The notes under the pieces are model-generated. The model searched no databases and was not told the origin of the DNA. It saw nothing but the letters and a program-made list of their open reading frames with translations. Of a DNA stretch of 64,000 bases, positions 24,742 to 34,098 are shown in pieces (the stretch's first letter is position 1; the number at the start of each line of letters is the position of its first letter). The stretch comes from Hydrogenophaga taeniospiralis CCUG 15921 (GTDB lineage Bacteria > Pseudomonadota > Gammaproteobacteria > Burkholderiales > Burkholderiaceae_C), in contig NZ_BCWR01000012.1 in the NCBI RefSeq assembly GCF_001592305.1, positions 108,123 to 172,122 on the forward strand. Direction: 5' to 3'. Both the position numbers and the translations under genes were made by a program.

Positions 24742-26900
24742 CAAAGGCCCTTTTCTAGGATTGCCTGAACCTGCTCTGAAGACAGTCGCTGGCTGGTGAT
24801 GAGTTGGTGGGCTTCTCCGCACCGCATGTTCTTCAACTCTTGAAGCGGAACTGGTTTTGAGAGGCGGAGCATATTGTCGAAGACAGTGATGGTCTTGGTC
24901 TTCGAGACCCCTATGCTGGAAAGTCGGCTGCTGTCCAATATCGACGGTGCCAGGTCGCTGGTCTGCATTCCTTCTTCGTCTCGAAGGTACGCTCGTAGCA
25001 CACGTCCAACTGCGATGACTGCACCAGCTCCTTTGTTCTTTACTGTTTCATAGAAAAAAATCAGATCCCCGCGCGAGAAGTTTTTTAGTGTCTTCTTGTC
25101 GCTCAGGTAATGGCGAAAGGGTGCAAGCTGGGCCTTCCCATGAGGGAGGAGGCTGTCCTGGGGCGAGTCTTCCAGCAGGTGTTCTTCGTACTCCTTGCGA
25201 ATCGGGACCATGACACCCTCTCGACCTTGCAAGCAAAGGAGCATCGGGGCCAGCAAAGACTCCAACTGAAAAATTGGAACCAATACCCTCTGACCATCCG
25301 GACGCAGGATTGGGAGTTGTTGGTCGACATGTCGAAACACCGGAGGCGTGTCGGGCAGCACAATCTTTCCGATAGTCATCAAGGTCTCACGGGAGGTCGC
25401 CCAGTTTTTCTCGGTTAGGCGCCACTTTGCTGCGATCTTCTGCAAGTCGTTTGACTCCGACTGAGACGCGACATAGCCGAACGTTGCCGCGACTTCTCGA
25501 AGCGATGCTTGCCGTGGCGGGCAGTTCAACCTGATACGCACGACTGCTTCTGGTTTCACAATGCCCAAGATATGTTTCAGCAGGGATTGCGCGATTTCAT
25601 AGGCATCCTCCTGGTCCTCCGCGACGGCAATATGGGCGCGTACCTCATGGTCACGGATGTTGGCAGGCAGCACTAGGTAGCCAGCGACCACACCGTTCAA
25701 TCGCGCTACATGTCTTGTGCAGGCAGAGCTTCCGCCATCGGTTGCTGCCCATTCGTTGACCTGGGTGGCTGTGTCAACGCCCAAAGTTGTGAGAAGACGC
25801 CTGATGGATGCTGCATCACCGGCTACAGCTGAATCGACCTCAATGAGACTGGCGCTATGTGCCTCGTGTATCACCGGACTTCCGGGGTGGCCTGACTCAA
25901 CTTGAAAGAGCTCTGGAGAAATCGCGTCCACTCCGAATCGCTGTCTCAGTTCGGTTGCACGATCCAGGATTCGTCCGTCGCTTGTGACAAGGCCCGGCAG
26001 ACAGTGATGAATTGCAGTTGCGAGGTGCAACAGGTCTGACTTGTCGTTGTCGGATAGCGAGCCCGACTCGTGGCGCTCCGGGAACACAAGCGCGGCAAGC
26101 AGCGGATACAGGCGATCCCATTCTTCAGAGGGAGGCGTTGAGAAGCTGGGGAGAGTCGCTGCGAGAGCAAGCATCGGGTCGGTCTTGCCTTCACGAGCAG
26201 TGCGGTTCAGCTCTGTCACGATCTCACTGCTGATTGCCAATGAGCAGGCCTTTAGTCTCTCCGCTCGGAAGACGCTCATGGCTAATTCATGTCGAGGTCT
26301 GCGAGGTCCCAAGTCAAAGAGGACGTTCAGATCAAGAAGGTAGAGCGGCTTTGCCGAACCCACAGCAACATCCAACCCGAGAGGATCTGCGGCGCTGATT
26401 CCGCTGGACGCGAAAAGCTGGGGAGTGTCAAGCTCATGCGCGCGAACCACGATCATCCGATTTCGACTTGCACCCCCGACGACGACCTGTTGTGGGTAGA
26501 ACCCCTGTGTCTCCCAAAACATGTTTGCGTTTCTGAGGTCTTCAGCGACGCGCGCATGAATTGAAATGAACTGCCACTCGGTCAGCATGCGTTTCATCTC
26601 ATTCAGCAACGTCCGCCCGATGCTGCGACCCCTATGAGACTTGCGCACGTATATCTGTCGAACATGCGCTCTGGGAAAGCGTATGTCGAACAACAGATGG
26701 CCAGCATAGAACTCGCCTTCGTTGTCTGAAGCGAGCGCAACAAACAGCTGTCCCTTTCGGCAGAAGTCTGTGTAAACGCTCCGCGAGAAGAAGCCCAAGG
26801 CATCCCTATCGCTGTCTGCAGCCTGTACCACGTCTTCCAAGAACTTCGAAACGGAACTTGGGTCGGTGAGTACTGTTATCGCGCCTTTGTTGGTTGTCAT
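24741..26900 (-). CDS. GNAT-PIN-GNAT-ASCH multidomain protein
   Basis: This 719-aa protein has a rare domain order. Residues 1-155 are a GNAT acetyltransferase with acetyl-CoA motif A (VRQIYVRKSHRGRSIGRTLL, 80-99). Residues 186-335 look like a PIN nuclease, with Asp190 in LYLLDLNVLFD, Glu226 in SSEIVTELNR, Asp286/Asp289 in SDNDKSDLLHLATA and Asp308 in LVTSDGRI. Residues 350-480 resemble a second, degenerate GNAT. Residues 560-690 resemble a PUA/ASCH or EVE barrel (FSRGDLIFFYETVKNKGAGA). The combination of a ribonuclease fold, an acetyltransferase and an RNA-binding fold suggests a toxin or tRNA-directed stress system. Coupled to the small ASCH gene downstream. GC content is low for this genome, consistent with transfer. 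Confidence 0.72.
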   Translation of the reverse strand: MTTNKGAITVLTDPSSVSKFLEDVVQAADSDRDALGFFSRSVYTDFCRKGQLFVALASDNEGEFYAGHLLFDIRFPRAHVRQIYVRKSHRGRSIGRTLLNEMKRMLTEWQFISIHARVAEDLRNANMFWETQGFYPQQVVVGGASRNRMIVVRAHELDTPQLFASSGISAADPLGLDVAVGSAKPLYLLDLNVLFDLGPRRPRHELAMSVFRAERLKACSLAISSEIVTELNRTAREGKTDPMLALAATLPSFSTPPSEEWDRLYPLLAALVFPERHESGSLSDNDKSDLLHLATAIHHCLPGLVTSDGRILDRATELRQRFGVDAISPELFQVESGHPGSPVIHEAHSASLIEVDSAVAGDAASIRRLLTTLGVDTATQVNEWAATDGGSSACTRHVARLNGVVAGYLVLPANIRDHEVRAHIAVAEDQEDAYEIAQSLLKHILGIVKPEAVVRIRLNCPPRQASLREVAATFGYVASQSESNDLQKIAAKWRLTEKNWATSRETLMTIGKIVLPDTPPVFRHVDQQLPILRPDGQRVLVPIFQLESLLAPMLLCLQGREGVMVPIRKEYEEHLLEDSPQDSLLPHGKAQLAPFRHYLSDKKTLKNFSRGDLIFFYETVKNKGAGAVIAVGRVLRAYLRDEEGMQTSDLAPSILDSSRLSSIGVSKTKTITVFDNMLRLSKPVPLQELKNMRCGEAHQLITSQRLSSEQVQAILEKGL

Positions 26901-27024
26901 AGCTCCCCTTGCTGGTTCTATTAACTGTAACGGGGGCGCGCTATCCAGCGTGATCTTGTCTCAGAAGAAGCATCAACTCCTTCTCTCCACGTCTGGGTCT
27001 ACCGCTCTTTTCCTTTCCTCGCCA

Positions 27025-27990
27025 TCACCCCCCACCCCGCACCAGACTCCGCCCCACCCGCTCGCCCGCCCGGCGCAGCCGCTCCTTCAGCACAGGTGGC
27101 TCCAGCACATCAAAATCCACGTCCAGCGCCATGAGCCAGTAGACCAGCGAGTCCAGCTGGCCCGCGCCACAGAGCATGAGGCAGTGTGCGTCGTCGATGG
27201 CCTCCAGCGTGGCGGCCGATGGGGGAATGGTTCGCGCCATCACCTCGCGCGACTGGTGCAGCACCACGCGCGCCTGGTCGCCCTGGTGCACGCCCGTCAT
27301 CGCCCCGGTGACGTAGGCGCGCAGGTCGCCCGCGGGCGGCGGGCGTGGTGCGAAGTGCGCGCCGCTGCGGGGTGTGCCCTGCACGCGGTCGATGCGGAAG
27401 GTGCGCCAGTCGTCGCGCGCCGGGTCCCAGGCCACCAGGTACCAGTGGTGGCCGGTGTGCACCAGCCCGTGCGGCTGCACCTGGCGCACGCTGGCCTGGC
27501 CGCGCAGGTCGCGGTAGCTGAACCCCACCTGCAGCTGGTCGCGGCAGGCCGTGGCCAGGGTGGCCAGCACGCTGGCGTCGATGGTGGGCCCCATGCGCTG
27601 CACCGGCACGATGGCCGAGCGCAGCGCGTGCGTGCGGCGGCGCAGGCGGGTGGGCATCACCTGTTCCAGTTTCACCAGCGCGCGCAGCGAGCTTTCTTCC
27701 ACACCGCTCACGGTGCCGGCCGCGGCGATCTGCAGGGCAATGGCCACCGCCAGCGCCTCTTCGTCGTCCAGCAGCAGCGGCGGCAGCGACTGCCCCGCGC
27801 GAAACGCATAGCCGCCCGCCACGCCACTGCTGGCGTGAATGGGGTAGCCGAGCTGGCGCAGCCGGTCGATGTCGCGCCGCAGCGTGCGCGGGTGCACCGC
27901 CAGCCGCTCGGCCAGCTCGGGGCCGGCCCAGTGGCTGCGGGTCTGCAGCAGCGAGAGGACGCGCAGCAGGCGCGAGGACGATGACAGCAT
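27025..27990 (-). CDS. WYL-domain HTH transcriptional regulator (YafY/DeoR-like)
   Basis: This 321-aa protein has an N-terminal winged HTH (LLSLLQ-type helix, AERLAVHPRTLRRDIDRLRQ, then LGYPIHASSGVAGGY), a central WYL domain (FSYRDLRGQASVRQVQPHGL, HHWYLVAWDPARDDWRTFRIDR) and a C-terminal WCX extension. WYL regulators sense small ligands or nucleic acid, and are common near defence genes. It is divergent from a glutathione S-transferase gene, its probable target. Confidence 0.9.
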   Translation of the reverse strand: MLSSSSRLLRVLSLLQTRSHWAGPELAERLAVHPRTLRRDIDRLRQLGYPIHASSGVAGGYAFRAGQSLPPLLLDDEEALAVAIALQIAAAGTVSGVEESSLRALVKLEQVMPTRLRRRTHALRSAIVPVQRMGPTIDASVLATLATACRDQLQVGFSYRDLRGQASVRQVQPHGLVHTGHHWYLVAWDPARDDWRTFRIDRVQGTPRSGAHFAPRPPPAGDLRAYVTGAMTGVHQGDQARVVLHQSREVMARTIPPSAATLEAIDDAHCLMLCGAGQLDSLVYWLMALDVDFDVLEPPVLKERLRRAGERVGRSLVRGGG

Positions 27991-27998
27991 GGCCGCAC

Positions 27999-28018
27999 TC
28001 TAACGTTTTCTAACGTTT
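27999..28018. promoter_or_regulatory. tandem 10-bp direct repeat between the WYL regulator and GST genes
   Basis: TCTAACGTTT occurs twice head to tail without a gap, 9 bp upstream of the regulator start. One-turn spacing of two identical elements suits a dimeric regulator, probably the adjacent WYL protein. Confidence 0.45.
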
Positions 28019-28122
28019 GTGCCGGTCATTGAGGGCCAGAACTGTCCGCAATGGGCGCGACATTGCAGTCACGGGTTCGGCGCGGTGTCGGGCCCGCCAA
28101 CCACCACCTCAAGGAGCCCCTC

Positions 28123-28728
28123 ATGTCCAAGATCGTTCTCTACTGGCACCCCATGTCCAGCGCCACCCCGGTCGCCTGCGCCCTCGCCGAACTCGGCGTG
28201 CCGCACGAGCGCGTCAAGGTCGACATCACCACCGGTGAGCAGCGCCGGCCCGACTTCCTGGCCCTCAACCCCAATGGCAAGGTGCCCACCCTGACGGTGG
28301 ACGGCGCGCCGATGTTCGAGGCTCTGGCCATCGAGCTGTGGCTGGGCCACACCTTTGGCGTGAAGAGCGGCCTGTGGCCGGCCGGTGGCACGCCCGAACA
28401 CCTGCAGGCCATGTCATGGAGCACCTGGTCTTACGTGACCTACGGCGCGCAGGTGTTTCGACTGCAGGCCGCGAAAGACATGGGCACACCCGACGACGCG
28501 CACGGCACCGCCGCGCACAAGGCCATTGACGAACTGCTCACCGTGCTCGACGGGCACCTGAGCCAGAAGCCCTGGCTGCTCGGCGAGGCGTACACGCTGG
28601 CCGACCTGATCGTGGCCTCGGTGATCGGCTACAGCGTCTACCTGGGGGCACCGGTGGCCGGGCACCCGACCACGCTGGCCTGGCTGCAGAAGGTGCAGGC
28701 GCGTCCGTCGATGCAGATCGACGCCTGA
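28123..28728 (+). CDS. glutathione S-transferase family protein
   Basis: This 201-aa protein has an N-terminal thioredoxin fold (IVLYWHPMSSATPVACALAE), the glutathione-site cis-Pro in NPNGKVPTLTVDGAPMFEAL, and an all-helical C-terminal domain with KPWLLGEAYTLADLIVAS including the N-capping Asp. The catalytic Ser/Cys is probably in the SS of HPMSSAT. AAGGAG lies before the ATG at 28123. It is divergent from the WYL regulator. Confidence 0.9.
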   Translation: MSKIVLYWHPMSSATPVACALAELGVPHERVKVDITTGEQRRPDFLALNPNGKVPTLTVDGAPMFEALAIELWLGHTFGVKSGLWPAGGTPEHLQAMSWSTWSYVTYGAQVFRLQAAKDMGTPDDAHGTAAHKAIDELLTVLDGHLSQKPWLLGEAYTLADLIVASVIGYSVYLGAPVAGHPTTLAWLQKVQARPSMQIDA

Positions 28729-28783
28729 CCGGCCGATGTGATTTCCGCCTTGTTCGCGGATGCATCGACCCACCGGCGCCGGC

Positions 28784-29314
28784 TCAGGCCACCGGCTTGG
28801 CTTTCACCGGTGGCTGCCAACGGAAAAACATGGGGTAGACCTTTTCCACCACCGGGCCGTTGAAGTCCCAGGCCAGGCACTGGCCCAGGTGCATGGGCGG
28901 GCGGCCGTCGGCCGTGGGGGCGAACGAGGCCGAGCGGGTCTGGAACGCGGCGGTGGCCAGGTTGAACAGCAGCTCGCGCAGATGCGTACACCCCTGGATG
29001 CCGCCCAGGTGGCGCTCGATGGTCTTGCGCCAGCCGCGCCCCAGCGTCTCGCCGATCAGGCGGCGCATCGGCTCCATCGCCTGTGGGCAGGGGTCGTGCG
29101 GGTGCGCGTCCATGGCCACCGCGATGTCGCGGATCACCATCGCGTCGTCCAGCGTGACACGGATGTGCATGTGGTGGATCGCCTCGTGGGGTGCCCACTC
29201 GCCCTCGCCTTCGATTTCGAAGGCATGGGGTTTGGTGTCGAGCATTTCGCCTTCGATGTCCCACAGACCATCGTCGCGCTGGAAGCCGCGGTACTCGACC
29301 TTGCGGGTGTGCAT
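28784..29314 (-). CDS. DUF2889-type hypothetical protein
   Basis: This 176-aa protein begins MHTRKVEYRGFQRDDGLWDIEGEMLD and contains EAIHHMHIRVTLDDAMVIRD, then PMRRLIGETLGRGW and HLRELLFNLATAAFQT, matching the DUF2889 family common in betaproteobacteria. The function is unknown. The start at 29314 fits the family; the longer frame upstream is low-complexity. It is divergent from the CxxC protein gene. Confidence 0.8.
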   Translation of the reverse strand: MHTRKVEYRGFQRDDGLWDIEGEMLDTKPHAFEIEGEGEWAPHEAIHHMHIRVTLDDAMVIRDIAVAMDAHPHDPCPQAMEPMRRLIGETLGRGWRKTIERHLGGIQGCTHLRELLFNLATAAFQTRSASFAPTADGRPPMHLGQCLAWDFNGPVVEKVYPMFFRWQPPVKAKPVA

Positions 29315-29490
29315 GGGTTGGCGGGGCTGGGGCGTGGGCAGTGGCAAAACGGGACCTCGGCGGACAAGTGGCTGACCGGCGATTTTCCCTGATGGGCGCG
29401 ATCGCCGTCCTGCGCTGGCAGCAATACCTTCAAGGCCATGCGGTGCGTGGATACTGCATCCACCCCATTTCCTTTCCATCCCGATTTGTG

Positions 29491-29889
29491 ATGACCGCTT
29501 CGAACCGACTGCAGGCACAGGAAGTGCTCGACATCGCCCGGCGCCAGTGGCGCGGAACCTGCACCGCCTGTGCGCCTTTCGCCAGCTCTGGCTGGAACTC
29601 TTTCCCAGGCACGGTCAGCGACGAGGCCCTGCAGTTGCTGGGCGCGCTGTGGCTGCCCGGTGACGCGGAGCCGACGCTGGAGGAGCATCGCCCGCCCGGC
29701 GTGGACCAGTGGTCGGCCGAAGCGCCCATCGCCCTGCATTTCCATCCCTGCAACCGCTGCCAGGTCTGGGCCTGCAAGGCGTGCGGCAAGCCCTTCCTGC
29801 GCTACACCGAATATGGGGGCTATTACGAAGACCGGCGCATCCGGGAGCTGGACCCGGGGCGGGTGGACCTCGGCGAGCCGGGCGCCTGA
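29491..29889 (+). CDS. hypothetical zinc-ribbon-like protein
   Basis: This 132-aa protein begins MTASNRLQAQEVLDIARRQW. It carries CNRCQVWACKACGKPFLRYT, a C-x2-C-x4-C-x2-C knuckle that could bind zinc, followed by EYGGYYEDRRIRELDPGRVD. I recognise it only as a conserved hypothetical of Burkholderiales; no function is assigned. Confidence 0.7.
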   Translation: MTASNRLQAQEVLDIARRQWRGTCTACAPFASSGWNSFPGTVSDEALQLLGALWLPGDAEPTLEEHRPPGVDQWSAEAPIALHFHPCNRCQVWACKACGKPFLRYTEYGGYYEDRRIRELDPGRVDLGEPGA

Positions 29890-30022
29890 GCGGCGTGGAG
29901 CGTGCCGCGGCACCGACCGCGTGACGGCAGCTTGTAGGCGGCTTGAAGGCGGTGCAATGCCCGGGGCTGCACAGGCGCGGTCAGACTGGCACACTGGACG
30001 CTCCCTCGCCAGGAGACCCGCC

Positions 30023-30529
30023 ATGCCACACGAACACGATCACCCGCATGCCCACGCTCATGACCACGAGCCCGCCTGGAAGCACGACGGCGTGCGCGTG
30101 GTGCCGGGCAACCAGATGGATGGCAACGTGCCCAGCACACCGGGCATGGACCGCAAGGCCGCGATCAACTTCGCACGGGTGGGCGCGCAGAAGCTCTGGG
30201 CCGGCACCGTGACCATCCACGCCAATGCCAAGACCGGCGCGCACCACCACGGCCCGCTGGAGAGCGTGATCTACGTGGTGAAGGGCCGCGCGCGCATGCG
30301 CTGGGGCGAGCGTCTGGAATTCACCGCCGAAGCCGGCCCGGGCGATTTCATCTACGTGCCACCCTATGTGCCGCACCAGGAGATCAACGCCAGCCCGACC
30401 GAGCTGCTGGAGTGCGTGCTGTGCCGCAGCGACGGCCAGGCGGTGGCGGTGAACCTGGACATCGAGCCGGTGGAGAAGCCCGAGCAGGTGCTGTGGGTGG
30501 ATCCGACGCACCCGCACGGCGGGGTGTGA
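30023..30529 (+). CDS. cupin-domain protein with His-rich N-terminus
   Basis: This 168-aa protein begins with a histidine-rich leader (HEHDHPHAHAHDHE, residues 3-16). It has a single cupin barrel with metal-binding motif 1 AHHHGPLESVIYVVKGRARM and motif 2 PGDFIYVPPYVPHQE. The barrel should bind a divalent metal; the tail may add nickel, zinc or copper binding. AGGAG stands 8 nt before the ATG. The substrate is unknown. It converges on the MFS gene. Confidence 0.87.
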   Translation: MPHEHDHPHAHAHDHEPAWKHDGVRVVPGNQMDGNVPSTPGMDRKAAINFARVGAQKLWAGTVTIHANAKTGAHHHGPLESVIYVVKGRARMRWGERLEFTAEAGPGDFIYVPPYVPHQEINASPTELLECVLCRSDGQAVAVNLDIEPVEKPEQVLWVDPTHPHGGV

Positions 30530-30547
30530 AAACGGGCGCTCGGCTGC

Positions 30548-31753
30548 TCAGTGGGCGCGCGCCTGGTGCCGGTGCAGCAGCCACTGCGCGAAGGCCCCGC
30601 ACAGCGCCAGGCCCAGCATCAGCCACCCGAGGTTGAGCGCGCCCTCGTGGCGGAACAGGCCGACGGCAAAACCGCCGACGGCGCCCATCATCTGCTGCAT
30701 CAGGCCGGCCACCGCCGCGGCCGAGCCCGCCAGCGCGGGCACCAGGCCCACCGTGCCCGCGAGCGCCGGCGGCACCAGCAGGCCGTGGCCGATGCCCACC
30801 AGCATCAAGGGCAGCGAGAACGCCAGCGGCGTGTTCAGCCCGGCCAGCGCCAACACCACCACAAGGCCGATGCCCGCCAGCGTGCAGCCCTGACCGAGCC
30901 GCATCATCACGCGCTCGCCGGTGCGATGCGCCATGTGTGAGGCGAGGTAGTTGCCCACGATGTAGGCGCCCGGCACACACATGATGTAGTAGCCGATGCC
31001 GTCGGGCTTCACGCCGTAACTGCCCAGCACGATGGGCGCGCCGCCCAGGAAGGCGTAGAAGGTGGCCGTGGTCATGGAAAGCAGCGCCACCGACAGGATG
31101 AACGCCCGCTCGCGGCCCAGCCGCGCGTACGACGAGAGCATGGCGCGCAGCCAGTGCGGCTGCACGGTGGTGGCTTTCTGGTGGTCGGGCAGACCGCGCC
31201 ACGCGGCCACGAACAGCACCGCCGCCAGCACCGCCATCACCACGAAGTTGGCCTGCCAGCCCAGGCGCACATGCAGTTGTCCGCCGATGATGGTGGCCAG
31301 CGGCGGGCACAGGCCCATGGCCATGCCCACGTAGGCCATCACGCGCGTGCGCTCGGGGCCCTGAAACAGATCCTGCACCATGGCGCGGCCCACCACCATG
31401 CCCGCCGCGGCGCCCGCGCCCTGCAGCACGCGCGCGGCCACCAGCAGCGGCAGGTTGGTCGCCAGCGCCGCCAGTACCGACCCGACGAACGCGACCGCCA
31501 GACCGAACAGCAGGATCTTCTTGCGCCCGATGCGGTCCGACAGAGGGCCGTAGAGCAGCTGCAGCGAACCGTAGGCCACCACAAAGCCGCTGAAGGTGAG
31601 CTGCACCGCCGCCTGGCCGGTACCGAAGATGGCGCCCCACTCCTGCATCGAAGGCAGGCAGATGGTCATGGCCAGCAGGCCGAAGGCGAGCTGGGCCAGC
31701 AGGTTGGCGATCAGCAGGCCGTGGGGGGCGGTGCGTGCTGGGGAGGGTGGCAT
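30548..31753 (-). CDS. MFS drug-resistance transporter (Bcr/CflA family)
   Basis: This 401-aa protein has 12 predicted membrane helices and the MFS loop motif GPLSDRIGRKKILLFG. The VARVLQGAGAAAGMVVGRAM motif C region is typical of proton-driven drug exporters of the Bcr/CflA group. It is expected in the inner membrane and its substrate is unknown. The gene is divergent from the EVE-domain gene with about 108 bp between starts. Confidence 0.9.
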   Translation of the reverse strand: MPPSPARTAPHGLLIANLLAQLAFGLLAMTICLPSMQEWGAIFGTGQAAVQLTFSGFVVAYGSLQLLYGPLSDRIGRKKILLFGLAVAFVGSVLAALATNLPLLVAARVLQGAGAAAGMVVGRAMVQDLFQGPERTRVMAYVGMAMGLCPPLATIIGGQLHVRLGWQANFVVMAVLAAVLFVAAWRGLPDHQKATTVQPHWLRAMLSSYARLGRERAFILSVALLSMTTATFYAFLGGAPIVLGSYGVKPDGIGYYIMCVPGAYIVGNYLASHMAHRTGERVMMRLGQGCTLAGIGLVVVLALAGLNTPLAFSLPLMLVGIGHGLLVPPALAGTVGLVPALAGSAAAVAGLMQQMMGAVGGFAVGLFRHEGALNLGWLMLGLALCGAFAQWLLHRHQARAH

Positions 31754-31861
31754 GTGGGGGCGTTTCGGTCGGGGCGGCGAACCGCGTAGGCTAACCGCAA
31801 TGCGCGCAGGGTGCTGTCACCGGGCATCGCGTCGGCGCTCCGGTCCCGATAAGATGCCGCG

Positions 31862-32329
31862 ATGACCCAGTACTGGCTGATGAAGTCCGAGCCCGAAGAG
31901 TGCTCGATCGACGACGCGCTGGCCGCCCCGCAGGCCACCGTGCCCTGGACCGGTGTGCGCAACTACCAGGCCCGCAACTTCATGCGCGACGGCATGCAGG
32001 TGGGCGACGGCGTGCTGTTCTACCACTCCAGCTGCGCCGAGCCAGGCATCGTCGGCCTGGCGCGCGTGGCCTCGGGCACACGCCCCGACCCGACCCAGTT
32101 CGACCCGCAATCGCCCTACTTCGACGCCAAGTCAAAAGTGGAAGCGCCGCGCTGGCTGCTGCTGGACGTGCAAGCGCTGAAGAAGACCCGCCTGATCGGC
32201 CTGCCCGAGATGCGCGCCACGCCGGCGCTGGCCGACATGGTGGTGCTCCAGCGCGGCAGCCGGTTGTCCATCACGCCGGTGAGCGCCGAGCACTGGCGCT
32301 GGATCACGCAGGACATGCTGGGCGGCTGA
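31862..32329 (+). CDS. EVE-domain (PUA-like) protein
   Basis: This 155-aa protein has the classic EVE layout: MTQYWLMKSEPEECSIDD, then TGVRNYQARNFMRDGMQVGD and VLFYHSS. EVE domains are PUA-like folds that bind modified bases in DNA or RNA. This stand-alone family is widely conserved and probably has a housekeeping RNA-related role. AAGATGCCGCG precedes the ATG with only a weak ribosome binding site. Confidence 0.93.
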   Translation: MTQYWLMKSEPEECSIDDALAAPQATVPWTGVRNYQARNFMRDGMQVGDGVLFYHSSCAEPGIVGLARVASGTRPDPTQFDPQSPYFDAKSKVEAPRWLLLDVQALKKTRLIGLPEMRATPALADMVVLQRGSRLSITPVSAEHWRWITQDMLGG

Positions 32330-32346
32330 GGCTGCGGAGCGGTTCG

Positions 32347-32406
<60 letters not shown>

Positions 32407-32462
32407 ATCGCAAAAATATTCGCACGATTTTGAAATATTACAGTTAAATCATAGACTTAACC

Positions 32463-33704
32463 ATGGATTCAAAGTCGCAAACATTCCCGCTGTATGACCA
32501 CCCGTCCCAGATGGAGCCGATGCTGCCCGGCGAACACCGCCTGGGGCCACTGCTGGAGCAGGCCAACGACCTGATCCGCCAGGCCGACCGCCTCGCGGGT
32601 CAGTGCCAACCCGGTGCGCTGGGTGGTCTGCGCCGCCTGCTGCGGGCCATGAACTCGTACTACTCCAACAAGATCGAGGGCCAGCACACCCTGCCGCTGG
32701 AGATTGAGCAAGCCCTGCGCAACGACTACGCGCAAGACGCCGACAAGGCGCGCCGGCAGCGGCTGGCGCTGGCCCACATCGCCACCGAGCAACAGCTCGA
32801 AACCCTTTGGCCGCAGTGGGACACGGCCCGCGTGTGGTCGGCCCAGACGGTGCAAGACATTCACCAAGACTTGTTTGCGCGCCTGCCGCAGGCCGATCTG
32901 GCCATCCCCACCAGCGAACTGCCACCCGGCGCGGCGCCCGAATGGCTGGAGCCCGGCGCACTGCGAACCCAGCAGGTGAGCGTGGGCCGCCACGCCGCGC
33001 CCGCCACCGAACACCTGCCCGTTTTCCTGAACCGCTGGACGCAGGTGTATGGGCAGGTGCGGCGCGGTGAAATGCAGGTGGTGGCCATGGCCGCGGCCCA
33101 TCAGCGTCTGGCCTGGATTCACCCGTTTCGCGATGGCAACGGCCGCGTGGCCCGGCTGCACAGCCACCTGGTGCTCGGCCATCTGGGTCTGAGCAACGGC
33201 CTGTGGTCGCCGCTGCGCGGGTTTGCACGCAGCCAGGAAACCTACTATGCCCGGCTCGCCGCCGCCGACGAACCCCGTGCGGGCGATCTGGATGGGCGCG
33301 GCAACCTCACCGAGCGAGGTCTGGAGCAATGGATCGCCTACGTGCTCGGCGTGTGCCTGGACCAGGTGGGTTTCATGGCCGACACGCTCGCACTGGCCAC
33401 CATGAAAGACCGCATGGCCGCCTGCCTGGCATTTGAAGAGCAGGTGGTGAAACAAGGCGTGCGCAGCGAGGCGCTGCGCGCCCTTCACTACCTCTTTGCC
33501 ACCCAGGGCGACATGGAGCGCGCCGACTTCAAGGCCCTGCTCGGCCTGGGCGAGCGCCTGGCCACGGCGCAGGTGAGCGCCTTGCTCAAACGCGGCCTGC
33601 TGGAAACCGACTCACCCCACGGCAAGCTGCGCCTGGGTGTGCCGCAGCATGCACTGCGTTTTTACTTTCCGCGCTTGTGGCCGGAGGCGGAAGCGCAAAG
33701 CTGA
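32463..33704 (+). CDS. Fic-family protein, class II (N-terminal inhibitory motif)
   Basis: This 413-aa protein has the catalytic loop HPFRDGNGR at residues 220-228 (HPFx2GNGR), so AMP-transfer activity is expected. The inhibitory motif SNKIEG at 68-73 (S-x3-E-G) precedes the Fic core, which makes it class II, where the glutamate blocks productive ATP binding. The C-terminal part (about 320-413) resembles a winged helix (LGLGERLATAQVSALLKRGLLE). Its upstream region is AT-rich and contains a GTTAA/TTAAC inverted repeat just before the start. Confidence 0.9.
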   Translation: MDSKSQTFPLYDHPSQMEPMLPGEHRLGPLLEQANDLIRQADRLAGQCQPGALGGLRRLLRAMNSYYSNKIEGQHTLPLEIEQALRNDYAQDADKARRQRLALAHIATEQQLETLWPQWDTARVWSAQTVQDIHQDLFARLPQADLAIPTSELPPGAAPEWLEPGALRTQQVSVGRHAAPATEHLPVFLNRWTQVYGQVRRGEMQVVAMAAAHQRLAWIHPFRDGNGRVARLHSHLVLGHLGLSNGLWSPLRGFARSQETYYARLAAADEPRAGDLDGRGNLTERGLEQWIAYVLGVCLDQVGFMADTLALATMKDRMAACLAFEEQVVKQGVRSEALRALHYLFATQGDMERADFKALLGLGERLATAQVSALLKRGLLETDSPHGKLRLGVPQHALRFYFPRLWPEAEAQS

Positions 33705-33709
33705 CGCCG

Positions 33710-33991
33710 CTAGCGACGGGCGCCGTCCTCGAACCGGCGGGCTGACCGCTCACGCGCCTTGATCGCCTCCACCTCGCGGTTCTTCGGCTCGGCGTTCGTC
33801 ACCATCGACCGGATCAGCCGCCGCGCAGAGTCCGCCACCTCGGCCACCGCGCGCTCGAACGCCTCTTCATTCGCCTTCGAGGGCACGCTGAATCCGCTGA
33901 GCTTGCGCACGAACTGCAGCGAAGCATCGCGAATCTCCAGCTCGCTGGCGGGCGGCTCGAAGTTGAACAGCGTCTTGATGTTGCGGCACAT
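33710..33991 (-). CDS. DUF2277 family protein
   Basis: This 93-aa protein begins MCRNIKTLFNFEPPASELEIRDASLQFVRK, the signature of the DUF2277 family; it continues LSGFSVPSKANEEAFERAVAEV. Family members are small cytoplasmic proteins of unknown function. Its stop lies 6 bp from the end of the convergent fic gene. Confidence 0.9.
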   Translation of the reverse strand: MCRNIKTLFNFEPPASELEIRDASLQFVRKLSGFSVPSKANEEAFERAVAEVADSARRLIRSMVTNAEPKNREVEAIKARERSARRFEDGARR

Positions 33992-34098
33992 GGGGCGCTC
34001 CTGCGTTGGGGGGTAGCGCCATGGTACGAAGCCGACGGCGGGGTTTCAAGCCGGCGGGAAGCGTTGAGATGAGGCGAGGTTCGGGGCCTGTCGGTCGA

